From Micromonospora sp. NBC_01813 (GTDB lineage Bacteria; Actinomycetota; Actinomycetes; Mycobacteriales; Micromonosporaceae), in the NCBI RefSeq assembly GCF_035917335.1, contig NZ_CP109067.1, positions 3,843,001 to 3,907,000 on the forward strand: a stretch of DNA of 64,000 nt, in the 5' to 3' direction. The stretch's first letter is position 1. Each line of letters begins with the position of its first letter. Both the position numbers and the translations under genes were made by a program. The notes under the pieces are model-generated. The model was not told the origin of the DNA. It searched no databases and saw only the letters and a list, made by a program, of their open reading frames with translations. Positions 17,929-27,124 of the stretch are shown piece by piece.

Positions 17929-19962
17929 ATGCTGGCTCGCCGCTGCTTCGCCCACCGGACCACCGCGACGCACCAGCGGTGCGCGCTGCCGCCACTCCAC
18001 CGACGGACCCCGGTCGTCCGTCTGATCACCCACCTGCGCCAACGGGCCGACCGCTGGTTGGTCGAGCGCCTGTGGCCGGCCCGCGCCACCGCCGACGGAT
18101 CACCTCGACGCTGGACGACGCTGGACGGGCGGACGACGCTCGCCATCGTGGACACCGCCGTCAGCCCGCTCGACGCACACCGCCGTAACCTGCGGCTGGT
18201 CACCGACGCGCTGACCGACGCCGAAGTCGAGCACTTCGTCATCCCGGACGCCGAAGGTCCACGCAGCCGGGTCGGGGTGCCGGGCGACGAGCGTACGGCC
18301 GCGTTGCGCGCCCTCGGCGGCCTCGCCGCCCTGAGCACGACGGTTGCCGGTGGCCGACCCCGCCGGCTGCGGCCCAGGCCCGGCCGACGACTGCGCAGGG
18401 CACCGGTGGTCCGGATCTTCCAGCCGGTGACCGACGCCGCCGGCCAGTTGGCCTACGGCGACCAGGCAGCCTGCGACGTCGAGTTCTGGGCCGCCGACGG
18501 TGACCAGCTGCATGCTCCCCGACCCAACGACTTCACCGCCACCCTGTCGGCCGAGGCGACCCCGGTGCGACTGAGCGAAGCGGAGATCATCGCTTTCGCC
18601 CCGGACCACGGAGCAGGCCGGTACCGGTCCCGGACCGTGTTCGCCCGGCGCCCGGCGAGCTGGCCGGACTTCCCGGTGGACCTGGTCTGCTGCTGGACTG
18701 ATCCGACCGACCCGCGGTGGCGGCTCCGCCAGCAACGGGCGCTCGCCCAGCTGGGCGCGGTGGTGCCGAGGGCCCGGCGCGCCGACCGGCACCGCCCGGC
18801 CGCCGGTGCCGCCCGGCGCGCTGAAGCCGCGCTGCCGTCCGGTGCGCCGGTTGGCTGCGTCGGCAGCGAAGAGCTACGCCACCTGTTGCGGTCCGTGCAC
18901 CTCAACGCCCCCTGGATCCGGCGCATCTTCCTGATCACCGCGGACCAGGTGCCCGGGTGGCTCGATGTGGACCAACCGGGGCTGACCGTCGTGGACCACC
19001 GCGACCTGCTCGGTACGCACACCGCGCTGCCGACCTTCAACCCGTACGCGGTCGAGTCGGCGGTGCACGAGATCGACGGTCTCGCGGAGCGGTTTCTCTA
19101 CCTGCCGGGCAACGTCTACCTTGGCCGGCCGGTCACCCGGGCCACCTTCTTCGAGGCGAACGGGATACCCCGGGTGCTGATCGACGACGAGGCCGGCCCG
19201 GCGAACTCGCCGGAGTCCGCAGCGGTCCGGCGGGTGTTCGCCGACCAGTTCGACCGGCTGGTCGCCGGCACCACGCCGGCCGGGGTGCCGCTGGCGCTAC
19301 GCCGCTCCACCCTGGCCGAGACCTGCGCCAGCGCACCGGAGCTGGTGGCCCGGGTCAGGGCACACCAACTCCGCCAACCGGACGACGTCTCCCTGATCCG
19401 TTCACTGCACCACCACTGGTCGTTCCTACGCGGCACCGCGGTTCCCGGCGAGCTGGACTGGCGGCGGATCGACCCGGCCGGCCCGGGTGCGGCGGTGCGG
19501 CTGCGCCGGCTGCTCGACCGCCGCGACGCCGACACCTTCGGGCTGTGCACCGGCGCGTTGGACGACGCGGCGCTGCCGGGCGACGTGGTGGACCTGCCCG
19601 GCTCCGCCGCGGCCCGGCTCCGCGGTGACTTCCTGGCCAGCTACTTCCCGACCGCTTCGCCGTTCGAGGTGGACCCGGAGGTGGCGGCGGCCCGGGCGCC
19701 GTTCACCGCGACCGAGCTGGCCCATCGGCTGCTACGACCGCTGGTCGGCCGCTTCCCGGCCAGCCCTCAGGTCCGGATGTCACCGGCGGCCGAGATGTTC
19801 CAGCCGGCACACTTCGACCCGGAGCCGCTGAACCCGGTCCCGGTCCCGTTGCCGGAGCCGTTGCCGGAGCCGATGCCGGCCGAGGTGACGGTCCTGGCCG
19901 ACAAGATGCTGGCACCCGAGGCGATGATGGCCGACGCGCTGGCCGCCCGCCGCTGCGGCTGA
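17929..19962 (+). CDS. Stealth-like sugar phosphotransferase homologue with altered core motifs
   Basis: This 677-residue protein keeps the layout of Stealth proteins: CR1-like FPVDLVCCWTDPTDPRW (about 247-263), CR2-like SEELRHLLRSVHLNAPWIRRIFLITADQVPGW, VVDHRDLLG, LPTFNPYAVES, LAERFLYLPGNVYLGRPV (387-402), a CR3-like RQPDDVSLIRSLHHHWSFL and CR4-like FLASYFPTASPFEVDPE. The usual FNDDVFLG core reads LPGNVYLG, so the paired aspartates are missing, and the WVDG motif reads WTDP. Active Stealth enzymes transfer sugar-1-phosphate to make phosphoglycan polymers. This one may be inactive or have another chemistry. An inverted repeat CAGATC-GTT-GATCTG lies at 17911-17925, just before the ATG. Confidence 0.78.
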   Translation: MLARRCFAHRTTATHQRCALPPLHRRTPVVRLITHLRQRADRWLVERLWPARATADGSPRRWTTLDGRTTLAIVDTAVSPLDAHRRNLRLVTDALTDAEVEHFVIPDAEGPRSRVGVPGDERTAALRALGGLAALSTTVAGGRPRRLRPRPGRRLRRAPVVRIFQPVTDAAGQLAYGDQAACDVEFWAADGDQLHAPRPNDFTATLSAEATPVRLSEAEIIAFAPDHGAGRYRSRTVFARRPASWPDFPVDLVCCWTDPTDPRWRLRQQRALAQLGAVVPRARRADRHRPAAGAARRAEAALPSGAPVGCVGSEELRHLLRSVHLNAPWIRRIFLITADQVPGWLDVDQPGLTVVDHRDLLGTHTALPTFNPYAVESAVHEIDGLAERFLYLPGNVYLGRPVTRATFFEANGIPRVLIDDEAGPANSPESAAVRRVFADQFDRLVAGTTPAGVPLALRRSTLAETCASAPELVARVRAHQLRQPDDVSLIRSLHHHWSFLRGTAVPGELDWRRIDPAGPGAAVRLRRLLDRRDADTFGLCTGALDDAALPGDVVDLPGSAAARLRGDFLASYFPTASPFEVDPEVAAARAPFTATELAHRLLRPLVGRFPASPQVRMSPAAEMFQPAHFDPEPLNPVPVPLPEPLPEPMPAEVTVLADKMLAPEAMMADALAARRCG

Positions 19963-19989
19963 CCGCGCCACAGCGCCTATCGTGGCCGG

Positions 19990-20478
19990 GTGCAGGCGAT
20001 CATCGCGACCCTCGGCTACGTGCTCTCCCCGGACGGACGTCAGGTGTTGATGCTGCGGCGGGACACCCGCCCGGACGACATCCACTTCGGCTACTACAAC
20101 GGGCTCGGCGGCAAACTGGAGCCGGGCGAGGACGTGGTCAGCGGAGTGCGTCGGGAGATCCACGAGGAGTCCGGGCTGGACTGCGAGCAGGTCGACCTGG
20201 CCGGGACGATCTCCTGGCCGGGCTTCGGCCGCAACGGCGAGAACTGGTTCGGTTTCCTGTTCCGGGTGCCGGCCTGGTCGGGCCGGCCACATCAGCAGTG
20301 TCCGGAGGGCACCCTGGTCTGGACCGACCTGGCCGACGTCCTCGCCGGCCGGGTGCCGATGTGGCCCAGCGACCGGCACTTCCTGCCACTGGTCTTCGCC
20401 GCGCGCCCGACCGTCTTCCACGGAGTCATGCCGTTCGCCAACCATGAGGCGACCAGTTGGAGCTTCACCGCCGGCTGA
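19990..20478 (+). CDS. Nudix hydrolase, 8-oxo-dGTP diphosphatase type
   Basis: This 162-residue protein has a complete Nudix box at about residues 40-63 (GGKLEPGE then REIHEESG) and the upstream YYNGLGGK typical of bacterial MTH1-like 8-oxo-dGTP diphosphatases. The likely role is cleaning the nucleotide pool; the substrate is inferred. The start is GTG 19990, 6 bases after a TATCGT -10 element (19978-19983), so it is probably leaderless. The stop lies in a short direct repeat of CCGCCGGCTGACCCAA. Confidence 0.85.
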   Translation: MQAIIATLGYVLSPDGRQVLMLRRDTRPDDIHFGYYNGLGGKLEPGEDVVSGVRREIHEESGLDCEQVDLAGTISWPGFGRNGENWFGFLFRVPAWSGRPHQQCPEGTLVWTDLADVLAGRVPMWPSDRHFLPLVFAARPTVFHGVMPFANHEATSWSFTAG

Positions 20479-20562
20479 CCCAACCGCCGGCTGACCCAAC
20501 CGCCGGCCGGGCCACCGCCGGCCGGCCAGGGCGCCCGACCGGCGGCGTCAGCAACGTGGTCT

Positions 20563-21195
20563 TCAGAAGCGGGGCATCCCGCCGAACTGCCGGTCACCGG
20601 CGTCACCGAGCCCCGGCACGATGAACATCTTCTCGTTGAGCCGCTCGTCGATCGACGCGGTGACCAGCCGAAGCGGCAGCCCGGAACGCTCCAGCCGCTC
20701 GATGCCGGCCGGTGCGGCGAGGACGCAGAGCACGGTGATCTCGGTGCAGCCCCGGTCGGCGAGCAGCCGGCAGCAGTGCTCCAGTGACCCACCGGTGGCC
20801 AGCATCGGGTCGAGCACCAGCACCGGGATGCCCGTCAGGTCGACCGGCAGCGACTCCAGGTAGGCCCGGGGCTCGTAGGTCTGCTCGTCGCGGGCCAGCC
20901 CGACGAAACCCATCGACGACTCCGGCAGCAGCGCCAACGCCGAGTCGGCCATCCCGAGGCCGGCGCGCAGCACCGGGACCAGCAGCGGCGGGTTCGCCAG
21001 CCGGGTGCCGTCGGTCGGCGCCACCGGGGTGGTCACCGGGTAGGTCTCCACCGGGAACGAGCGGGCCGCCTCGTACACCAGCATGGTGGTGAGTTCGTGC
21101 AGCGCGGCGCGGAACGCCGCCGAATCGGTCCGGGCGTCGCGCATCGCGGTCAGCCGGGACTGGGCGAGGGGATGGTCAACTACGAGTACGTCCAC
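20563..21195 (-). CDS. upp: Uracil phosphoribosyltransferase
   Basis: This 210-residue enzyme makes UMP from uracil and PRPP in pyrimidine salvage. [18 protein letters not shown] begins the protein; [12 protein letters not shown], the PRPP loop [14 protein letters not shown] and the uracil-binding tail [14 protein letters not shown] are all present. The start is GTG 21193-21195, which places the usual N-terminus right after it. It overlaps the upstream glycosyltransferase gene by 20 bases on the same strand. The deoxyribose genes nearby also serve nucleoside salvage. Confidence 0.95.
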   Translation of the reverse strand: MDVLVVDHPLAQSRLTAMRDARTDSAAFRAALHELTTMLVYEAARSFPVETYPVTTPVAPTDGTRLANPPLLVPVLRAGLGMADSALALLPESSMGFVGLARDEQTYEPRAYLESLPVDLTGIPVLVLDPMLATGGSLEHCCRLLADRGCTEITVLCVLAAPAGIERLERSGLPLRLVTASIDERLNEKMFIVPGLGDAGDRQFGGMPRF

Positions 21196-22477
21196 GGTCG
21201 TTGAACCTACTCGCCAGGCCGGCGGCCGACGCGTACACCTCGCGGATCGCCTCGGCGTACCGGGCCGGGGTGTGCTGGGCGCAGCGGGCCGCGGCCGCGA
21301 CCACCTGCCGGCGGGCCGCGTCCGGGTCGAGCAGCAGCCGCAGCACCCCGGCCGCGAACGCCCCCGGCTCCGCATCGGTGCACAGGGCCGCACCGGCCAA
21401 CGCACCATGCTGGTGCAGCCCCCGGTCGACCAGCACCACCGGCACGCCGGCCAGCCCGGCCTCCTGCAGCACCAGCGCCTGGGTGTCGGTGCGCGACGCG
21501 AACGCGAACACCTCGGCGGCCCCGTACGCGGCGGCCACCACCTCGGGGGTCTGCTGACCGGTGAGGATGATCCGGGCGGCCACCCGGGGATCGATGGTAC
21601 GCAGCAGCCCGGCCAGCCAGCGGGGTTCGTAGAGGGCACCCACCAGCACCAGGCGGGCATTCGGACAACCAGCCAGGATCCGCTCGAAGGCGGCGATCAG
21701 CAGACCGATCCCCTTCTCCCGGTTGATCCGCCCGACGTAGAGGACCACCCGGTCGCTCGGCGCGATGCCGTGGCCGTACCGGAAGGCGTTGATGTCCCGG
21801 GCGGTGGTGCGGCGGGCCGCGACGCCGGTCGGCACCAGGTGCACCCGGTCGGTCGGCACCGGCAGGTGGATCCGGTCGAGCACGGCGCGGGTCGGCACCA
21901 CGACGGCGTCGGCGCCGCCGAGCAGCAGGGTGTTCGTGGCGTCCATGGCGGCCCGGCGACGGGCGACCGCGCCGCTGGCCATCGGGCGGTGGTCGCGGGT
22001 GTGCCCCGCCGGTGCCGCCGCAGGCCGGGGCACGCCGAGCCGGCGGGCGTACAGCCGCACCCCGGCACTGAGCGCCCGCGCCGGCACCCGGTACGCGTCG
22101 GCGTACGCGTGCAGATCGGTGTGGTACGTCTGCACCAGCGGCAGGCCGAGCCGACGGGCGGTCAGCACCCCGAGCAGCCCGACCGGCCCCGGGGTGTGTA
22201 CGTGCACCACGTCCGGTGCAACGGCGGCGATCTCGGCGATGGTGCCGGTGGCGGCGGCACCCCGCAGCAGCCACGGTGACAGTCGCAGGTCGGCGACGCC
22301 GCAGGGCAGCGCGCGCAGCCGCAGCACGTCGGGCTCGGCCGGCTGATCAGGGTGCCGGGGCACCACGATCAGCCCCGGATGCCCGGCGTCGGCCAGCGCC
22401 GCGGCCAGCGTGCGCAACGAGGTGACCACGCCGTCGCGGCGGGGCAGGTACGTGTCGGTGAAGTGCACTGCTCGCAC
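21176..22477 (-). CDS. GT4-family glycosyltransferase
   Basis: This 433-residue GT-B enzyme has the acceptor-side start [22 protein letters not shown] and [13 protein letters not shown], then [10 protein letters not shown]. The donor side carries [13 protein letters not shown] and an EX7E-like stretch ([21 protein letters not shown]). Similar proteins transfer mannose or glucose to lipids or phosphatidylinositol; the acceptor cannot be told here. The start is GTG 22475-22477. Its 3' end overlaps upp by 20 bases, so the two are co-transcribed. It is divergent from deoC. Confidence 0.85.
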   Translation of the reverse strand: MRAVHFTDTYLPRRDGVVTSLRTLAAALADAGHPGLIVVPRHPDQPAEPDVLRLRALPCGVADLRLSPWLLRGAAATGTIAEIAAVAPDVVHVHTPGPVGLLGVLTARRLGLPLVQTYHTDLHAYADAYRVPARALSAGVRLYARRLGVPRPAAAPAGHTRDHRPMASGAVARRRAAMDATNTLLLGGADAVVVPTRAVLDRIHLPVPTDRVHLVPTGVAARRTTARDINAFRYGHGIAPSDRVVLYVGRINREKGIGLLIAAFERILAGCPNARLVLVGALYEPRWLAGLLRTIDPRVAARIILTGQQTPEVVAAAYGAAEVFAFASRTDTQALVLQEAGLAGVPVVLVDRGLHQHGALAGAALCTDAEPGAFAAGVLRLLLDPDAARRQVVAAAARCAQHTPARYAEAIREVYASAAGLASRFNDRGRTRS

Positions 22478-22541
22478 GTCAGGGACGGTGGGTCACCGGG
22501 GCCAACATGATGTAACGGTAGGCCAACGGCGTCATTAAGTC

Positions 22542-22563
22542 TGCTCGTCCGATCAGACGAGCA
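22542..22563. promoter_or_regulatory. Operator-like inverted repeat upstream of deoC
   Basis: TGCTCGTC, six bases, GACGAGCA: perfect 8-bp arms. It lies between two divergent genes, so it is not a terminator, and sits about 27 bases upstream of the deoC -10 element TAGACT (22590-22595). A repressor site for the deoxyribose operon is likely. Confidence 0.6.
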
Positions 22564-22602
22564 CCAAGATCGTCAACCGGTCGGGGACGTAGACTCGCCG
22601 AC

Positions 22603-23568
22603 ATGACAGCGGTGACCGCACCAACACCTGCGGGCCATGATCTGGCCGAGGTGGGGCACAGCGCAGCGACCCTGCGCGCCTTCCTGCACGGGTTGCCCGG
22701 CGTCGACCAGACCGGGGCGCAGCAGCGGGCCGCGATGCTCGGCACCCGATCGGTCAAGACCACCGCCAAGGCGCAGGCGATCGATCTGGCGATCCGGATG
22801 GTCGACCTGACCACTCTGGAAGGCGCCGACACCCCCGGCAAGGTGCGGGCCCTGTGCGCCAAGGCCCGCCGCCCCGACCCGACCGACCCCGGCTGCCCGC
22901 CGGTCGCCGCGGTCTGCGTCTACCCGTCGATGGTGCCGGCCGCCGCCGCGGCGCTCGCCGGCTCCGGTGTGCACCTGGCCAGCGTGGCCACCGCGTTCCC
23001 GTCCGGGCAGGCGCCGCTGGCCGTCAAGCTGGCCGACACCGCCGCCGCCGTCGAGGCCGGCGCCGACGAGATCGACATGGTGATCAACCGGGGGGCGTTC
23101 CTCGCCGGCCGCTACCACGAGGTGTACGACGAGATCGTCGCGGTCAAGCAGGCCTGCGGCGACGCCCACCTCAAGGTGATCCTGGAGACCGGTGAGCTGG
23201 CCACCTACGACAACGTGCGCCGCGCCTCCTGGCTGGCGATGCTGGCCGGCGGCGACTTCATCAAGACCTCCACCGGCAAGGTGCCGGTCGCCGCGACCCT
23301 GCCGGTCACGTTGATCATGCTGGAGGCGGTCCGGGACTTCCACGCCGTCACCGGACGGCGCATCGGCGTCAAACCGGCCGGCGGCATCCGCACCACCAAG
23401 GACGCCATCAAGTACCTGGTCCTGGTCAACGAGACCGCCGGCGGCGACTGGCTCACCCCCGACCTGTTCCGGTTCGGCGCCTCCACACTGCTCAACGACC
23501 TGCTGATGCAGCGCTCGAAGCTGACCACCGGGGTCTACTCCGGTCCCGACTACGTCACCCTGGACTGA
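22603..23568 (+). CDS. deoC: Deoxyribose-phosphate aldolase
   Basis: This 321-residue enzyme splits 2-deoxyribose 5-phosphate into glyceraldehyde 3-phosphate and acetaldehyde. Key features are DLTTLEG, VCVYPSMV, EIDMVINRGAF, KVILETGEL (K191) and the Schiff-base lysine in FIKTSTGK (K221), followed by GVKPAGGIRTTKDA. The start ATG 22603 is 7 bases after TAGACT, suggesting a leaderless mRNA. The long N-terminus matches actinobacterial DeoC. An aldehyde dehydrogenase gene begins 4 bases after the stop and would oxidise the acetaldehyde. Confidence 0.95.
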   Translation: MTAVTAPTPAGHDLAEVGHSAATLRAFLHGLPGVDQTGAQQRAAMLGTRSVKTTAKAQAIDLAIRMVDLTTLEGADTPGKVRALCAKARRPDPTDPGCPPVAAVCVYPSMVPAAAAALAGSGVHLASVATAFPSGQAPLAVKLADTAAAVEAGADEIDMVINRGAFLAGRYHEVYDEIVAVKQACGDAHLKVILETGELATYDNVRRASWLAMLAGGDFIKTSTGKVPVAATLPVTLIMLEAVRDFHAVTGRRIGVKPAGGIRTTKDAIKYLVLVNETAGGDWLTPDLFRFGASTLLNDLLMQRSKLTTGVYSGPDYVTLD

Positions 23569-23572
23569 TCCG

Positions 23573-25009
23573 ATGACCGTGTTCGACTACGCGCCCGCGC
23601 CCGAGTCCCGCTCGGTCGTCACCATCCGCGACTCGTACGGCCTGTTCATCGACGGCGAGTTCGTCGACCCGACCGACGGTGGCGCGCTCAAGACCGTCAA
23701 CCCGGCCACCGAGGAGGTCCTCGCCGAGGTCGCCGAGGCCGGCACCGGCGACGTCGACCGGGCGGTGGCCGCCGCGCGGGCCGCGTACCAGCGGGTCTGG
23801 GGTCCGATGTCCGGCCGGGACCGGGCCAAGTACCTGTTCCGGATCGCCCGGATCCTCGCCGAACGCAGCCGCGAGCTGGCGGTGCTCGAATCGCTCGACA
23901 ACGGCAAACCGATCCGGGAGTCCCGCGACGTCGACCTGCCGCTGGCCGCCGCGCACTTCTTCTACTACGCCGGCTGGGCCGACAAGCTGCCGTACGCCGG
24001 ATTCGGCCCCGACCCGCGCCCGCTCGGCGTCGCCGGCCAGGTCATCCCGTGGAACTTCCCGCTGCTGATGCTCGCCTGGAAGATCGCCCCGGCGTTGGCC
24101 GCCGGCAACACGGTGGTGCTCAAGCCGGCCGAGACGACCCCGCTGACCGCGCTGCTGTTCGCCGAGATCTGCCAGCAGGCCGACCTGCCGCCCGGCGTGG
24201 TCAACATCGTCACCGGGGCCGGCGCCACCGGGCAGGCCGTCGTCGGCCACGGCGGCGTCGACAAGGTCGCCTTCACCGGCTCCACCGAGGTCGGCCGGCA
24301 GATCGCCCGCGCGGTCGCCGGCAGCCGCAAGAAGCTCACCCTGGAGCTGGGCGGCAAGGCCGCGAACATCGTCTTCGACGACGCCCCGATCGACCAGGCC
24401 GTCGAAGGCATCGTCGAGGGAATCTTCTTCAACCAGGGCCACGTCTGCTGCGCCGGCTCCCGGCTGCTGGTCCAGGAGTCGATCGCCGAGCCACTGCTCG
24501 ACGCGCTGAAACGGCGGATGGCGCGACTGCGCGTCGGCGACCCGCTGGACAAGAACACCGACGTCGGGGCGATCAACTCGGCCGCCCAGCTGCACCGGAT
24601 CCGTACCCTGGCCGCCGCCGGGACCGACGAGGGCGCCCAGGCCTGGTCGCCGCCGTGCGAGCTGCCCGAGCAGGGCTTCTGGTTCGCGCCGACCATCTTC
24701 ACCGGGGTCAGCCAGGCGCACCGGATCGCCCGGGAGGAGATCTTCGGCCCGGTGCTGTCCGTGCTGACCTTCCGCACCCCGGACGAGGCCATCGAAAAAG
24801 CCAACAACACGCCGTACGGGCTGTCCGCCGGGATCTGGTCGGACAAGGGTTCCCGCGTGCTGTGGGCCGCCGACCGGCTGCGCGCCGGTGTGGTGTGGGC
24901 GAACACGTTCAACAAGTTCGACCCGACGTCGCCGTTCGGCGGCTACAAGGAGTCGGGTTACGGCCGCGAGGGCGGCCGGCACGGGCTGGAGGCGTACCTC
25001 GATGTCTGA
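23573..25009 (+). CDS. Aldehyde dehydrogenase in deoC operon
   Basis: This 478-residue NAD(P)-dependent ALDH has the general-base region LELGGKAANIVFDDA, the catalytic cysteine in GHVCCAGSR (Cys292), PWNFPLLM, and EEIFGPVLSV and PFGGYKESGYGRE at the end. Next to deoC it most likely turns acetaldehyde from deoxyribose breakdown into acetate. It starts 4 bases after deoC and overlaps the following short ALDH-like gene by 8 bases, giving a three-gene operon. Confidence 0.92.
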   Translation: MTVFDYAPAPESRSVVTIRDSYGLFIDGEFVDPTDGGALKTVNPATEEVLAEVAEAGTGDVDRAVAAARAAYQRVWGPMSGRDRAKYLFRIARILAERSRELAVLESLDNGKPIRESRDVDLPLAAAHFFYYAGWADKLPYAGFGPDPRPLGVAGQVIPWNFPLLMLAWKIAPALAAGNTVVLKPAETTPLTALLFAEICQQADLPPGVVNIVTGAGATGQAVVGHGGVDKVAFTGSTEVGRQIARAVAGSRKKLTLELGGKAANIVFDDAPIDQAVEGIVEGIFFNQGHVCCAGSRLLVQESIAEPLLDALKRRMARLRVGDPLDKNTDVGAINSAAQLHRIRTLAAAGTDEGAQAWSPPCELPEQGFWFAPTIFTGVSQAHRIAREEIFGPVLSVLTFRTPDEAIEKANNTPYGLSAGIWSDKGSRVLWAADRLRAGVVWANTFNKFDPTSPFGGYKESGYGREGGRHGLEAYLDV

Positions 25010-25838
25010 CCATGGCGCGGTGCGGTTGGCCGTACGCAAGACGTACAAGCTGTTCATCGGCGGGAAGTTCCCGCGCAGCGAGTCGGGACGGACGTACCAG
25101 GTGCAGGACTCCAACGTGGCACTCGCCTCCCGCAAGGACGCCCGCGACGCGGTGGTCGCCGCCCGGGCCGCGGTCAAGGGCTGGTCGGGCGCGACCGCGT
25201 ACAACCGGGGTCAGATCCTCTACCGGGTCGCCGAGATGCTGGAAGGCCGGCGCGAGCAGTTCGTGGCGCTCGGCGAGCCGGCCGACGAGGTGGACGCGGC
25301 GATCGACCGCTGGGTCTGGTACGCCGGCTGGCCGGACAAACTTCCCCAGGTGTACGGCGGCGCGAACCCGGTCGCCGGCCCGTACTTCAACCTCTCCGCG
25401 CCGGAGCCGACCGGCGTCGTCGGCGTCGTCGCGCCGGCCGAGCCGTCGCTGCTCGGCCTGGTCAGCGTCGTCGCCCCGGTGATCGTCAGCGGCAACACCG
25501 CAGTGGTGCTGGCGTCGCCGACCCGGCCGCTGGCCGCCGTCACCCTGGCCGAGGTGCTGGCCACCAGCGATCTGCCCGGCGGGGTGGTGAACATCCTGAC
25601 CGGCACGGTCGCCGAGACGGCACCGTGGCTGGCCTCGCACCTGGACGTCAACGCGCTGGACCTGACCGGGGTGACCGACCCGGAGTTGGCCGTCGAGCTG
25701 GAGCAGGCCGCAGCCGGCAACCTCAAGCGGGTGTTGCGCCCGGCCGTCGGGCCGACCGACTGGCTGGCCGACCCGGGCACCCGGCGGATGACGGCGTTCC
25801 TGGAGACCAAGACCGTCTGGCACCCGAAGGGCAGCTGA
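25002..25838 (+). CDS. Short ALDH-like protein without catalytic cysteine
   Basis: This 278-residue protein resembles the N-terminal coenzyme-binding half of ALDHs (YKLFIGGKFPRSESGRTY, APEPTGVVGVVAPAEPSLLGLVSVVAPVIVSGNTAVVLAS, TSDLPGGVVNILTG). It contains no cysteine at all and stops before the usual catalytic region is complete. It therefore cannot work by the standard ALDH mechanism. It starts at ATG 25002, inside the end of the catalytic ALDH gene. A structural or regulatory partner role for that enzyme is the simplest idea, but it is inference. The first ten codons are charged and poorly conserved. Confidence 0.82.
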   Translation: MSDHGAVRLAVRKTYKLFIGGKFPRSESGRTYQVQDSNVALASRKDARDAVVAARAAVKGWSGATAYNRGQILYRVAEMLEGRREQFVALGEPADEVDAAIDRWVWYAGWPDKLPQVYGGANPVAGPYFNLSAPEPTGVVGVVAPAEPSLLGLVSVVAPVIVSGNTAVVLASPTRPLAAVTLAEVLATSDLPGGVVNILTGTVAETAPWLASHLDVNALDLTGVTDPELAVELEQAAAGNLKRVLRPAVGPTDWLADPGTRRMTAFLETKTVWHPKGS

Positions 25839-25846
25839 CCGAGCGG

Positions 25847-26041
25847 TCACGCCGGTTCGGACACCGGCTCCGGGTCACCGTCCGGGTCGTCGAAGATCGG
25901 GGTCTCCGGGATCGGCGCCGGCTCGACCGGGGCCGGCGGCAGCGTGTCCGGGGTGTCCGGGGACAGCTCCCCCGGGTCGTCCGGCACCGGCTCGGTCGGA
26001 TCCATCGGCGGGTACGTCTCAGGAGCGGCAGGCTGCATCAT
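25847..26041 (-). CDS. Small acidic proline-rich protein, unknown
   Basis: The protein has 64 residues, starts MMQPAAPETYPPMDPTEPVPDD and consists mainly of Pro, Asp, Glu and Thr. The ATG at 26039-26041 follows GGGAAAGG at 8-9 bases. It is convergent with the ALDH operon, with only 8 bases between stops. It is likely disordered. I recognise no family, and low complexity weakens the gene call. Confidence 0.5.
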   Translation of the reverse strand: MMQPAAPETYPPMDPTEPVPDDPGELSPDTPDTLPPAPVEPAPIPETPIFDDPDGDPEPVSEPA

Positions 26042-26215
26042 GATCGGACCTTTCCCGATTCGGGCCGGTGGTAATCCTTCGGGTGGTGCCCGACGCGGCC
26101 GACCGGGTGACCCGCGCCACCTGCTGGAATACCTGGTGGAGATGACCACTTGTCGCCAGGCAAGATCCCGATTAGCTCGATAGGGATTTAGGAGTACAGG
26201 ACTTCAGGAGGACCG

Positions 26216-27091
26216 ATGGCAAGCAACCTGTCACTACCCACCCCGCTCGTCTCCACGAACTGGCTGTCCGACCACCTCGACCACCCGAAGCTGCGGATAT
26301 TCGATGCGAACGTGCACCTGGCGCCGCCAGCCGAGGGCAGCACCGACTGGAGTCAGTCGTCGGGCCACCCGGAGTACCTCACCGCCCACATTCCGGGAGC
26401 AGCGTTCGCGGACATCATCGACGAGCTGTCGGAGCCGGATGGCGGCTGGTTCACCAAGCCGTCGCCGCAGCGGTTCGCCGTCGCCGCCGGCAGCCTCGGC
26501 ATCGGCCCGGACACTGCCGTCGTCGTGTACGCGGCGAACGTCTTCTGGGCCACCCGGGTCTGGTGGCTACTGCTCGCCAACGGCTTCTACAACGTGGCGG
26601 TGCTCGACGGCGGGTTCGGCAAGTGGACCGCCGAAGGCCGGCCGACCCGCTCCGGCGAGGAAAGCTACCCGCCGGCCGAGTTCGTCGGTACGCCGCGCCC
26701 GGAGCTCTTCGCCGAACTGGCCGAGGTGAAGCAGGTGGTCGACAGCGGCACCGGCGCCTGCCTGATCAACTCGCTCTCGCCGGAGGACCACCACGCCACC
26801 GCCACCCGCAGCTACCCGCGCCCCGGCCGCATCCCGGGCAGCGTGAACGTCTTCGTCGCCACCCTGCTCGACCCGACCGACGGCACCTTCAAGCCGGTGC
26901 CGCAACTGCGGGAGATCTTCGCCGACGTCCAGGCGCAGCCGGGACGCAAGGTCACGTACTGCGGTGGCGGGATCGCCGCGACCGGCGACGCGCTGGCGTT
27001 GCGGCTGATCGGTGAGACCGACGTGGCGATCTACGACGGCTCGCTACGGGAATGGACCAGCGACCCGTCCCTGCCGCTCGAGGTCGGCTGA
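26216..27091 (+). CDS. Thiosulfate/3-mercaptopyruvate sulfurtransferase (two rhodanese domains)
   Basis: This 291-residue protein has two rhodanese domains: the N-terminal one with GHPEYLTAHIPGAAFADI and VVVYAANVFWATRVWWLL, the C-terminal one with the active cysteine in TYCGGGIAATGDALALRL. Length and order fit SseA-type sulfurtransferases, which move sulfane sulfur from mercaptopyruvate or thiosulfate. The CGGGIAA loop differs from the CGSGVTA of typical mercaptopyruvate enzymes, so the substrate is open. A strong AGGAGG ribosome site lies 5 bases before ATG 26216. Confidence 0.88.
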   Translation: MASNLSLPTPLVSTNWLSDHLDHPKLRIFDANVHLAPPAEGSTDWSQSSGHPEYLTAHIPGAAFADIIDELSEPDGGWFTKPSPQRFAVAAGSLGIGPDTAVVVYAANVFWATRVWWLLLANGFYNVAVLDGGFGKWTAEGRPTRSGEESYPPAEFVGTPRPELFAELAEVKQVVDSGTGACLINSLSPEDHHATATRSYPRPGRIPGSVNVFVATLLDPTDGTFKPVPQLREIFADVQAQPGRKVTYCGGGIAATGDALALRLIGETDVAIYDGSLREWTSDPSLPLEVG

Positions 27092-27124
27092 GCCTGGGCT
27101 GAGGTCGGCTGACACGATTGTCGG

